Below are positions 17,532 through 25,679 of a DNA stretch of 64,000 bases, piece after piece. Under the pieces are notes generated by a model. That model saw only the letters and a list, made by a program, of their open reading frames with translations. It was not told the DNA's origin and did not search any database. Within the stretch, counting starts at the first letter, position 1. Every line of letters begins with the position of its first letter. The stretch is from CAXBNB01 sp040222275. GTDB lineage: Bacteria > Bacteroidota > Bacteroidia > Cytophagales > Cyclobacteriaceae. The position numbers and the translations under genes are program-made. The stretch is taken from contig JAVKDJ010000013.1 in the NCBI GenBank assembly GCA_040222275.1, positions 1 to 64,000 on the forward strand, read 5' to 3'.

Positions 17532-18065
17532 ATGAAAACCACTAGCAATTTTTACCCGGTACTGATTATCATAATCAAACTGTTGCCAATCATTTTGATC
17601 CTGGCAGTTACCACATGCAGCAATGCGCAGGGAGTGAAAGCAACCTCCTATATTGAGAAAACGAAGATGTCCCCCAAAATGGGTTACTCGGTAGGCGTGG
17701 TGCTGCCGGGCTACCTTGGCGACATGGAATTGGGTGGTTTTTACCAAAAAGCAATGACCGAACAAGGCGAATCGACCTACAGGAAAATAGTAGAAGAAAA
17801 ATTTTATGGTATGTACTTTGGTGTATCCTTTATCCAGACCGAGCGGGTAAATGTGAGCTTCAAAGTGAGGGCCGGATCAGTAAACGACAAGTTTTTGGTG
17901 CTTACCCCGTCAGTATTCTCCGATGTAATGATATCCCGTTCACTGGGCTTTGGCTTTGGCCTTGGCATGCGCAACCTGCAGCCCACCTATACCGGCAGGT
18001 TGGTATTAAAACTGAGCAATTCCAATCAGGGTCTTTCCCGACACAGCTATAGACGGTACCGATAG
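17532..18065 (+). CDS. Secreted protein of unknown function
   Basis: 177 residues. Residues 1-33 are a long signal peptide ending near CSNAQ. The mature part is rich in beta strands with alternating aromatic and Gly residues (MGYSVGVVLPGYLGD, MYFGVSFIQTERVNVSFKVR, GFGFGLGMRNLQ) and ends in a basic tail (RHSYRRYR), which suggests a small outer-membrane or periplasmic beta protein. I do not recognise the family. It has its own promoter region, including the shared 16-bp element, and a strong terminator, so it is transcribed alone and is probably regulated with the LytTR gene. Confidence 0.6.
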   Translation: MKTTSNFYPVLIIIIKLLPIILILAVTTCSNAQGVKATSYIEKTKMSPKMGYSVGVVLPGYLGDMELGGFYQKAMTEQGESTYRKIVEEKFYGMYFGVSFIQTERVNVSFKVRAGSVNDKFLVLTPSVFSDVMISRSLGFGFGLGMRNLQPTYTGRLVLKLSNSNQGLSRHSYRRYR

Positions 18066-18101
18066 TCAACAAAGAAATTTGATTTGAAACATGACCGTTT
18101 G

Positions 18102-18131
18102 GGCGGCTGGTGATACCGGCCGCCTTTCTTA
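18102..18131 (+). terminator. Terminator of the secreted-protein gene
   Basis: GGCGGCTGGT, loop GAT, ACCGGCCGCC gives a 10-bp GC-rich stem followed by TTTCTTATTT. It lies between two convergent genes, 36 bp after the stop codon. Confidence 0.8.
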
Positions 18132-18132
18132 T

Positions 18133-19311
18133 TTATTCATCAACAACAACAGGCAGGCGCACAGTAAAACATGAGCCAACCCCCTCAGTACTGTCAACAT
18201 TGATATCCCCTCCGTTTGCGTTTGCAAATTCCTTGCACAATATAAGGCCCAGGCCACTACCTTCTTCTCCATTGGTCCCTATCGATTTGGTCTTATTCTC
18301 GATTTTAAAAAGATTTGAAATGTTTGCCTTTTTAATGCCTACACCCGAGTCTTTGATCGAGATGTCAACAAAACCGTTTTCACAGGCAGTAGTGATTTCT
18401 ATTTTTCCATTTTCATGGGTGAATTTGATCGCATTGGTGATCAGATTGACAAATATGGTGTCCAGCATGTGCTTATCAACTGACACAAAATGTTTTTCTT
18501 GTGGAAAAAAGAAGATTGATATTTTTTTCAAGCCAGCAGTTGAGCTAAAGCTTTCCACGGTATGCTCTATATAGGAATTGATATTGATTTCCTCCGGGAA
18601 GAAATTCAGTTTGCCGGTTTGCGAAAGAGCCCATTGCAGCAGGTTGTTGAGCATAGATTTGCCATTTTTGGAAACCGTGTTTAATGCCTTGGCCGTTTCG
18701 AGGAGCTTTGAATCGGTCGTGATGGACTGTGTATTCTCGATATGCTTCACCAGCAAGTCCGAATGGGAACTCAATACGAAAAAGGGTGTTTTTAAATCAT
18801 GGGCTATGATCGAAAAAAACAGATCTTTTGTGGCCACCATTTCCTTGAGCTTTTTCTCAGACTCCTTCAAAAGCTGATTGGCATGGTTGAGTTCCCTGTT
18901 TTTGGTGAGCAATTGCTCTTTCTTATGTTTGAGTTCCAGGTGGGTACCTACCCTGGAGAGTAGTTCCTGGCTGTCAAAAGGTTTTACTATGTAATCTTGC
19001 GCGCCCGCATTGAAGCCTTCCAGGATGTCGTTTCTTTCTGATTTGGCCGTCAGGAATATAATTGGCAACTCATCGGCTGCCCTGGTTTTTCTTATCTCCT
19101 TACATGCTTCTATGCCATTCATTATTGGCATCATTACATCCAGGAGCAACAGGTCGAATTCTTCATTGGCCAGCCTGTTGATTGCTTGTTTGCCATTTAC
19201 TGCAAACTCTACCTTGTAATTTTCGCGCCTGAGGATATTGCCCAGAACCTGAATGTTTTTTGGGTTGTCATCTACTATTAATATGTTAAACTTTTGAGTG
19301 TCTAGGTTCAT
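18133..19311 (-). CDS. Receiver-histidine kinase (soluble)
   Basis: 392 residues with no membrane segment. Domains: receiver (about 8-125, ILIVDDNPKNIQVLGNILRR, Asp in LLLLDVMMPIMNG, Lys in IVKPFDS), a short coiled coil, HisKA with phospho-acceptor His in IIAHDLKTPFF (about residue 168), and HATPase_c (about 270-390, NLITNAIKFTHENGK, DSGVGI, GSGLGLILCKEF). The receiver comes first, so the kinase is probably controlled by another kinase. Its start overlaps the end of the upstream 819-residue hybrid kinase by 26 bp, so the two are translated together and likely form one relay. Confidence 0.92.
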   Translation of the reverse strand: MNLDTQKFNILIVDDNPKNIQVLGNILRRENYKVEFAVNGKQAINRLANEEFDLLLLDVMMPIMNGIEACKEIRKTRAADELPIIFLTAKSERNDILEGFNAGAQDYIVKPFDSQELLSRVGTHLELKHKKEQLLTKNRELNHANQLLKESEKKLKEMVATKDLFFSIIAHDLKTPFFVLSSHSDLLVKHIENTQSITTDSKLLETAKALNTVSKNGKSMLNNLLQWALSQTGKLNFFPEEININSYIEHTVESFSSTAGLKKISIFFFPQEKHFVSVDKHMLDTIFVNLITNAIKFTHENGKIEITTACENGFVDISIKDSGVGIKKANISNLFKIENKTKSIGTNGEEGSGLGLILCKEFANANGGDINVDSTEGVGSCFTVRLPVVVDE

Positions 19312-21745
19312 TCAAGGTTTTTTTTGTGGTATTAAGGGCATTAAGCTTGTCGAGAAAGATCGGGTACTGTTTGATAAGTACAAGCATCCTATCGATCTCA
19401 AAATTATTGACAGATTCTATAATTTCGTCTCCCAGGATTTTGACCGCAGTGGCATTTAGTTCATTGCCAATTTTTACTATTTCGCCTCCAAATGCTTCTA
19501 CTTCATTGATAGGCTGCTGATTGACGAGTTTTTTATATGCTGGTCTTAATTCATTCATTTTTAGTATAAGCGATTCGAGCTGATCAGGTGCTATATCAAT
19601 TTCAAGTGTTTCTGAATCCTTTTTGACTTCTTCAATTTTTATTGCCCTGATCTTGTGAGGCAACAATTTTTTCAACACAGCATGAAATTGATTTAAAAGT
19701 ACAGGTTTGATCAGTAAATCGTCAAATATTTGGTAATAATTTTTATCCCCCGACCTGCTCATGGCAGAGGCGGTGACGGCCACTACAGGTATGGATTTCA
19801 AATTAGGGTCTTCCTTGAGGATGGCTGTTGCTTCCCGGCCATTCATTACGGGCATTTTGAGGTCGGTCAATATGATGTCCGGTTTCGACTCGGAGGCTTT
19901 TTTTACCAGTTCTTTGCCATCAGAGGCAGTGATGATCTCAATTTTAGTGCTCCTGAGTATTTCCATCAGGTACTTTAGGTTTTGAACATTATCGTCTGCT
20001 ATTAAGGCCAGGGTGTCTTCAAATTCAAGAATCTCATGGTTTTCTATAGCGGGTAGGGTTTCACCCGGGCTTGTTTTCACACCCTCAAATGTTATTTTGA
20101 AAGTGGTGCCTTTTCCGAGTTCAGATTCAAAAGAAATTTGCCCAGACATCAGATCTACCAGCTTTTTTACAATGAAGAGGCCCAGCCCTGCACCAGGATT
20201 GTAGTCTGTGCCGGCAGCATTTTCCTGGCTGAAATCATTGAATATCTGTTCACGAAACTCAGAACTTATACCAATGCCGCTATCCTCTACTTCTATCACC
20301 AGATTGGTGAGTTCGTTATCTTCGAGATAAAAGGTAGAATTGCTTGCTATTTTGATCATTACAAACCCCTCGTTTGTAAACTTTATGGCGTTTCCTATGA
20401 GGTTCATGAGCACTTGCCTGAGGCGGGCTTCATCGAAAATCACGAACTCCGGTACTTCTTTGTCTATTTCTACAAATAACTCTAGCCCCTTTTGTCGCAC
20501 CTTTCCCCTGAATACACTCACGATTTCATCAATAAATGACTTGAGGTGCAGTTCCCTGAAGTTGAGTTCAAGCTTTCCTGAGTCAATTTTTGAGATGTCA
20601 ATGATGTCGTTGATCAGCTCCAAAAGGGCTTTGCCGCTGGACTTGATGCTCGACAGGTAGTTATACTGTTCTGAATTCAGTTCACTTTTAGAGAGCAAGT
20701 CGCTGAAGCCAAGTACGGAATTGAGTGGGGTCCGTAAGTCGTGGCTGATGTTGGCCACAAATGTACTTTTGGCTTTGCTCGCTTCTTCTGCAAATTTTTT
20801 GGCCTGTATGAGTTTTAGCTCCGCATTTTTCTGCCTGGTTACATTTTCCACCGCAAGTATGGCATTGTAGTTTTTGGCCTCACCCAGTCGTGTTACCTTG
20901 ATGAGAAACCAAATCTGCTTGCCATTCACCAGACTGGGGTAGAATTGTTCAAAATCTTTGTGTTTGCCAGACAATACCAGCTCAAGGCTTTCTTTGAATA
21001 GCTGCAATTCGGGTATTTTTCCGTTTTGGGAGATTTCGGGTAAAGTCAGGTAGTTGGTGTTGTCCTCACAATACGGGAAAGCATCACCGCTCAAGTCCTG
21101 GAGTTGTTCCCACTTGTCGTTGGCGAAAATAATCTTGCCCTTGTTGTCCAACACAGCAATGTAGGCCGAATAGGAGTTGATGATCAGTTGTGAGAATACA
21201 GTGGATTCTTTTAAGGCCTTATTGGATATTTCTAGCTGCTTGGTCCTCGTGCTTACCCTTTCCTCGAGTTCTACATTGATGTTCTCCAGTTTTTTTTGAT
21301 TGATGCTTAAGTTTTCGTTGACTGTCTTTAGTTCGCTTATCAACGATTCGTTGTGTTCTTTGAGGTTGTAAAAATCAATGCATTTCTTTATGATGTCGTT
21401 GAGCTCTTCCGTATTGAGTGGCTTGGAGCAGTAGTAATGTATGTTTTCATTGTTGATGGCTTCTTTGAGCAATTCCATATCGCCATACCCCGTAAAGAGC
21501 ACCCGCATTATTTTAGAATGGCTGTGCTTTACTTTTTCCAGAAGCTCAAGGCCTGTTAACCCAGGCATTCTTTGATCCGATACCAACACCTGTATTTTAT
21601 TGTCCTCAATGATTTCCAGGGCTTGTTTGGCTGATTCTGCCGTAATGATGTTGTAGTCCCATTGAAAGGAACTCTTGAAGACCCGAAGGTTGGCGGGTTC
21701 ATCATCGACGTATAGTATCGTATTTTTCATTTCTTTTTTTTCCAT
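19286..21745 (-). CDS. Hybrid histidine kinase: receiver, PAS, kinase, receiver, helical tail
   Basis: 819 residues, soluble. Receiver 1 (about 8-125, ILYVDDEPANLRVFKSSFQW, LVSDQRMPGLTG), a coiled coil (130-180), PAS (about 185-310), HisKA with SHDLRTPLNSVLGF (His near 335), HATPase_c (about 430-555, GNAIKFTNEG, GAGLGLFIVKKL), receiver 2 (about 585-705, ALIADDNVQNLKYL, ILTDLKMPVMNGRE) and a helical C-terminus (about 725-819). The tail has the size and position of an HPt domain but lacks an evident His-x-x-Lys-Gly. It is first in a two-gene unit. Known relatives of this layout relay phosphate between receivers; the signal is unknown. Confidence 0.92.
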   Translation of the reverse strand: MEKKEMKNTILYVDDEPANLRVFKSSFQWDYNIITAESAKQALEIIEDNKIQVLVSDQRMPGLTGLELLEKVKHSHSKIMRVLFTGYGDMELLKEAINNENIHYYCSKPLNTEELNDIIKKCIDFYNLKEHNESLISELKTVNENLSINQKKLENINVELEERVSTRTKQLEISNKALKESTVFSQLIINSYSAYIAVLDNKGKIIFANDKWEQLQDLSGDAFPYCEDNTNYLTLPEISQNGKIPELQLFKESLELVLSGKHKDFEQFYPSLVNGKQIWFLIKVTRLGEAKNYNAILAVENVTRQKNAELKLIQAKKFAEEASKAKSTFVANISHDLRTPLNSVLGFSDLLSKSELNSEQYNYLSSIKSSGKALLELINDIIDISKIDSGKLELNFRELHLKSFIDEIVSVFRGKVRQKGLELFVEIDKEVPEFVIFDEARLRQVLMNLIGNAIKFTNEGFVMIKIASNSTFYLEDNELTNLVIEVEDSGIGISSEFREQIFNDFSQENAAGTDYNPGAGLGLFIVKKLVDLMSGQISFESELGKGTTFKITFEGVKTSPGETLPAIENHEILEFEDTLALIADDNVQNLKYLMEILRSTKIEIITASDGKELVKKASESKPDIILTDLKMPVMNGREATAILKEDPNLKSIPVVAVTASAMSRSGDKNYYQIFDDLLIKPVLLNQFHAVLKKLLPHKIRAIKIEEVKKDSETLEIDIAPDQLESLILKMNELRPAYKKLVNQQPINEVEAFGGEIVKIGNELNATAVKILGDEIIESVNNFEIDRMLVLIKQYPIFLDKLNALNTTKKTLNEPRHSKV

Positions 21746-22172
21746 AGCTTTATAAAGTTATAATTTTTAAATTTACAAAATCATATCTTTAATCAATTTT
21801 TAGGCAAAAAAACTGTCATTTGGAGTGGTTTTCTCGTGAAAACAAGCTGAAATCTCAGCTTTCACTGAGGGTATGTGTACATAACAGATCGATTTTCTGT
21901 TCTAGTTTACTTTTTTATGTGTGATGTGGTCAACATATTGCTGTTTGCTGGCCGGTTTATTCACGCCTTTTTACCGCTATTTTAAAACACTACAAAAAAG
22001 AAATAACCAGCACAGGGTTGCTACCAGCAAATATTGCCGAAATGGTTGAACAGTGGAAGGAATGAGGCGAATCCTTTGAGGCCTTATTCCTGTACAAATT
22101 TGGGTAACTCAGACAGAATGGCAATTCAACATTTCCGTAGAAGGATTGAGAGTACAAAGATGGTTTAATCAA
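21746..22172. other. Intergenic region, no gene seen
   Basis: 427 bp between two signalling units. It should contain the promoter of the 819-residue kinase gene, but no clear TAnnTTTG box was found close to its start. A 60-codon minus-strand frame at 21990-22172 is not convincing as a gene. Confidence 0.4.
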
Positions 22173-22589
22173 TCACTGTTTATCGGGAAAGTGTTCCATC
22201 AGGATTTCATGGATGATTTCTTTAGAGAGGGGTTTGTTTTTAAAACCTGATACTTCTGGAATCCTTTCGGCCCTTTCCTTGTCGTCCGGGTTGAGCGAAG
22301 TAGTAAGCATGACCAGCACAACTTCGGCTTGCTGTGAAATTGGAAGTTTTGCATATTCCTCTAAAAACTCCCAGCCATTGATGCCAGGCATGTTGATGTC
22401 CAACAAAATAAGGTTGGGCTTTGGGTATTCGCCATCAATTTTTGTTTTCAGAAAATCAAGCGCCTTCATTGCGGTCTGGCACACTTTTATAGCTTCGGTA
22501 CATTGGGCCTGGTTTATAATCATTTTATTGATGAAGTTGGTTGGTTCATCGTCATCGATAAGCATGATGCATTTTAGTTTTTCCTTCAT
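22173..22589 (-). CDS. Single-domain response regulator (Rcp type)
   Basis: 138 residues from ATG 22589; an in-frame extension to 22688 would run into the upstream kinase gene. It is a lone receiver with MLIDDDEPTNFINKMIIN, the phospho-acceptor Asp in NLILLDINMPGINGWEFLEE, and a C-terminal Lys in FKNKPLSKEI. Such small regulators, like cyanobacterial Rcp1, receive phosphate from PAS or phytochrome-like kinases and act by protein contact. It starts 5 bp after the stop of the 498-residue PAS kinase gene, which is its probable partner. Confidence 0.92.
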   Translation of the reverse strand: MKEKLKCIMLIDDDEPTNFINKMIINQAQCTEAIKVCQTAMKALDFLKTKIDGEYPKPNLILLDINMPGINGWEFLEEYAKLPISQQAEVVLVMLTTSLNPDDKERAERIPEVSGFKNKPLSKEIIHEILMEHFPDKQ

Positions 22590-22594
22590 TGGTG

Positions 22595-24091
22595 TTAAGT
22601 GGGGATTGTAAAGAAAAAGGTGCTGCCAACATTCAGGTCGCTTTCCACCCAAATGTTTCCTTCGTGCATTTGAATAATTTTTTTGCAATGTGCCAGTCCA
22701 ATGCCTGTACCTTCATATTCTGATCTGGGGTGCAGGCGTTGGAAGATCATGAATATTTTTTCCCTGAATTGATCATCGATACCTATGCCATTGTCTGCAA
22801 CTGTAAATTGCCAGTACCCGCTGATCTTGGATGCCTCTATTTTTATCCGTGGGGTAGTTTCAGGCTTTCGAAATTTGATAGCATTTGAAATCAGGTTTTG
22901 AAACAACTGGCGCAATTCAGTTTTGTAAACCGGAATTGTGGGTAACCGGCCTATTTCTACTTCTGTTTTGGTTTCTTTGATTAGCGTGTCCATATCCAGA
23001 AGGACTGTGGCCATCAATTCATTGCAATCAGCTGTTTCAATTGTGTTTTTTTTGTCGATGCGGGAGTAGTCCAAAAGGGCATTGATCAGGTCTTTCATGC
23101 GATTGGAGGCCTCATTGATATAGCCCAGATACTCATCGGCTTCCTCATCAAGCTGACCACTGTATTTGTCCAGAAACATAGAGGTGAAACTGTTGACTGT
23201 TCGAAGGGGTTCCTGAAGGTCGTGTGAAGCGACATATGCAAATTGTTCGAGTTGTTTACTAGACTTTAACAGATCGTTCATGGCTTTCTTTTTCTCGGAA
23301 ATATCCTTTACCATTCCTATGGCATACAGTGGTTTGTTCGTCAGTTGGTCCCTGGCCAGTGATACACTCAGGTCGGCCCAGATTTCTTTACCGTCTTTCC
23401 GGATATACCTTTTTTCCATGCTGTAGTTTTTGATCGTGTCATCGATCAGGTCCTTGTAGTGTCCAAGGTCTTCGGTGGCGTCTTCTGGATGGGTGAAATC
23501 AGCGAATGTCATTTGGGTAAACTCCTCGTTGGTATATTGCAGCATTCTTTGGAGGACACCGTTGGTAACTATGGGCCTGCCGTCCAGGCCAACCAATGCC
23601 ATGCCTGCCCCCAGGTTTTCGAAGGTGAGCCTAAAACGTATTTCACTTTCTTCGAGGTTTTTTTCTGTTGTTTTTTGGGTGGTGATATTCTGGTAGCTGC
23701 CAACAATACGCAGTACTTTTCCTTCTTTGTCCCATTCTACTGCTTTCCCCTTACAAATGACCCAAAGTATGGAGCCATCCTTGTGAAAGTACCTCGCTTC
23801 CTGCTGAAACGGGGATTGCCCTTTCGTTTCAATGTGTTTGTTGAAGGTTTCCAAAAAAACGGGCAGGTCATCCGGGTGGATGAGTTCTTTCCATGAGCCT
23901 GGTTTACTCGGAAACTCGCGATCTTCATATCCAAACAGGAGTTTGGAAGAAGGGCTCATGTATTCTTTACCTTCCTTGATATTCCAATCCCAATACCCGA
24001 CATTGGTACCCTCTAAAGTAGTATCAAGCACATTGCGGGCATTGGCAAGTTCTTTTTCTAATTCATTTATTCGATCGTGATTTTCTCCCAT
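22595..24091 (-). CDS. PAS-PAS sensor histidine kinase
   Basis: 498 residues, soluble. Two PAS domains (about 13-140 and 145-270, each followed by a PAC motif such as RYFHKDGSILWVICKG and RYIRKDGKEIWADLSV), HisKA with YVASHDLQEPLRTVNSF (His near 289), and HATPase_c (about 375-498, LISNAIKFRKPET, DNGIGI, GTGIGLAHCKKI). The DLQEPLR variant is typical of phytochrome-like kinases with Rcp-type partners, matching the single-domain receiver 5 bp downstream. The PAS ligand is unknown. Confidence 0.93.
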   Translation of the reverse strand: MGENHDRINELEKELANARNVLDTTLEGTNVGYWDWNIKEGKEYMSPSSKLLFGYEDREFPSKPGSWKELIHPDDLPVFLETFNKHIETKGQSPFQQEARYFHKDGSILWVICKGKAVEWDKEGKVLRIVGSYQNITTQKTTEKNLEESEIRFRLTFENLGAGMALVGLDGRPIVTNGVLQRMLQYTNEEFTQMTFADFTHPEDATEDLGHYKDLIDDTIKNYSMEKRYIRKDGKEIWADLSVSLARDQLTNKPLYAIGMVKDISEKKKAMNDLLKSSKQLEQFAYVASHDLQEPLRTVNSFTSMFLDKYSGQLDEEADEYLGYINEASNRMKDLINALLDYSRIDKKNTIETADCNELMATVLLDMDTLIKETKTEVEIGRLPTIPVYKTELRQLFQNLISNAIKFRKPETTPRIKIEASKISGYWQFTVADNGIGIDDQFREKIFMIFQRLHPRSEYEGTGIGLAHCKKIIQMHEGNIWVESDLNVGSTFFFTIPT

Positions 24092-24257
24092 AGTTATTGT
24101 CCAGGTTTGAGGCTTTCCTTTGGTGGTTCACAGGTTCAGTTGTAAACCTTTGCAGGAGCCCATCCACTCTTAGATAAAAGTAACAGAACTCGTTTAATTT
24201 ACTGAAAACAATTTTATTTTGATCCGGAGTATCCATAACATATTGAATATTTAACTG

Positions 24258-24890
24258 TTAGCAATGAGCTAAAGTCAGTTCTTCTTTTCTTCCAAAGATT
24301 TGTTGAAACAACGTTAGTACATGTTTTGAGTAATAGCACCCACCATTGATCACAGCATTGATGGCGCTGTTGATGTCTGTGTCCAGGAATTCCTTGTCCA
24401 AATACCCGGATGCACCGCTGTTAACGATTGATTTTAATTGATCCGTTCCATTGAACATGGTGAGGGTGAGCACTTTGATAGCAGGAAAATCCCTTTTGAT
24501 TATTTTGCAAAGCTCCAGGCCATTCATTTCTGGCATATCAATGTCAGTGATTACCATATCAAATTTGTGTTTTTTCAGGAGCATCAGGGCTTCTTTGCCA
24601 TTTTTTGCTTCATGTGTGATTTGAAACGACCTTTCCTTCTTTAGCTTGTCACAGATCAATTGTCTCACAAGGCCTTCGTCCTCTACCAGGAGGATTTTTT
24701 TGTAAGATGAGTCTCCTAATGTTATGCGTTTATGGAGGAAACTTCTGGTAAGCAACGACACCCCTACTATTACCAGCAGGCCCAATACACCATCAAAAAT
24801 AAACAGGTTCCAATTGTACCGTTCGATGATTGTGTAGAGCACCTCCAAAAGAAGCCAGCTTGTGGCGATAAATGATAAAACCGTTTTCAT
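24258..24890 (-). CDS. Membrane-tethered NarL-type receiver without DNA-binding domain
   Basis: 210 residues. Two hydrophobic segments (about 5-20 and 32-50, including FIFDGVLGLLVIVGVSLL) are followed by a NarL-like receiver (about 65-180) with ILLVEDEGLVRQLICDKL, the phospho-acceptor in MVITDIDMPEMNGLELCKII and Lys in GYLDKEFLDTD. The protein ends GRKEELTLAHC, right where the helix-turn-helix would start in the related regulator at 25005-25658. So it is a receiver held at the membrane with no output domain. It may be a phosphate sink, a protein-contact output or a decayed regulator with an acquired anchor. It has its own promoter, with copy 3 of the shared element. Confidence 0.8.
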   Translation of the reverse strand: MKTVLSFIATSWLLLEVLYTIIERYNWNLFIFDGVLGLLVIVGVSLLTRSFLHKRITLGDSSYKKILLVEDEGLVRQLICDKLKKERSFQITHEAKNGKEALMLLKKHKFDMVITDIDMPEMNGLELCKIIKRDFPAIKVLTLTMFNGTDQLKSIVNSGASGYLDKEFLDTDINSAINAVINGGCYYSKHVLTLFQQIFGRKEELTLAHC

Positions 24891-24924
24891 AGTTACTTTG
24901 TTTGATAGTTATACATATACAAGA

Positions 24925-24996
24925 CAAAAGTACCTGACATGTGCAGCGCATCAATTAGAGAAATTTTGATCTTGGTATTTTAGGGGTTTTACCTAC
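24925..24996 (-). promoter_or_regulatory. Copy 3 of the shared 16-bp element plus -7 box
   Basis: Read on the minus strand, GTAGGTAAAACCCCTA (24996-24981) is followed after exactly 48 bp by TACTTTTG (24932-24925), a perfect -7 box, and 34 bp later by the start codon at 24890. Spacing and orientation match the other two copies. Confidence 0.65.
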
Positions 24997-25004
24997 GGTC
25001 AAAA

Positions 25005-25658
25005 TCATGAAATATCGTCGAATAAATTGCGCTCAAGGGAGTGCATCACCAATCCTACGATGTTTTTCGCCCCGGTTTTGCCAAGTATATTTTGTTTGTG
25101 GGCATCTACGGTCCTTTTGCTAATAAACAATTTTTCGGCAATTTCTTCATTGGAGTATTCTTGAATGATGAGGTGCAGTACTTCCAGTTCCCTTTTTGTC
25201 AACGGTTGCTCCAGTACGGTTCTGGTCTTGACTTTTGGTTTGCCCCCGATGTTGTGCATAATGGAGTTGGTTATGGTTTTAGAATAGTAGTTTTCACCAG
25301 CCATCACCGTTTCTATGGCCTGGAGAATTTCATCCCGCTCAGCTTCTTTGGAAATATAGCCTGATACGCCAGCTTTGAGCATTTTTTTTACGTAGGAGGT
25401 GTCGGTGAGCATAGAGAGCACCAGTATCTTTTGGTCTGGTTTTTCTTCTAAAATTTTCGATGACAAAGTAATGCCATCCATTTCGGGCATATCTATGTCC
25501 GTCATGACAAGGTCGTAATCGTTTTGTTTGTAATTTTCAAGCGCTTCCTGGCCGTTGGATGCTTCCTGTATTTCAGCATTTTGACCTTCAATGTACGATT
25601 TCAAGATGTCCCTTATCATTTTGTGATCATCCACGATAAGTATTTTTCTTTTTCCCAT
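25005..25658 (-). CDS. NarL/LuxR-family response regulator
   Basis: 217 residues. Receiver (about 4-120, ILIVDDHKMIRDILKSYIEG, LVMTDIDMPEMDG, Lys in GYISKEAERD) and a LuxR-type helix-turn-helix (about 150-212, LTKRELEVLHLIIQEYSNEE, FISKRTVDAHKQNIL). It binds DNA when phosphorylated. It is the last gene of the long minus-strand unit that starts with the 1442-residue kinase, 21 bp after the receiver-kinase stop, and is probably that system's transcriptional output. Confidence 0.95.
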   Translation of the reverse strand: MGKRKILIVDDHKMIRDILKSYIEGQNAEIQEASNGQEALENYKQNDYDLVMTDIDMPEMDGITLSSKILEEKPDQKILVLSMLTDTSYVKKMLKAGVSGYISKEAERDEILQAIETVMAGENYYSKTITNSIMHNIGGKPKVKTRTVLEQPLTKRELEVLHLIIQEYSNEEIAEKLFISKRTVDAHKQNILGKTGAKNIVGLVMHSLERNLFDDIS

Positions 25659-25679
25659 CTTCAGGTGTATTTAAGGTGA

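Noticed and set aside
21990..22172. 60-codon frame on the minus strand
   Set aside because: No start context, no recognisable domain and a composition like non-coding DNA.
24063..24236. 57-codon frame between the tethered receiver and the PAS kinase
   Set aside because: It overlaps the start of the kinase gene, has no helix-turn-helix pattern and so is not the missing output domain.
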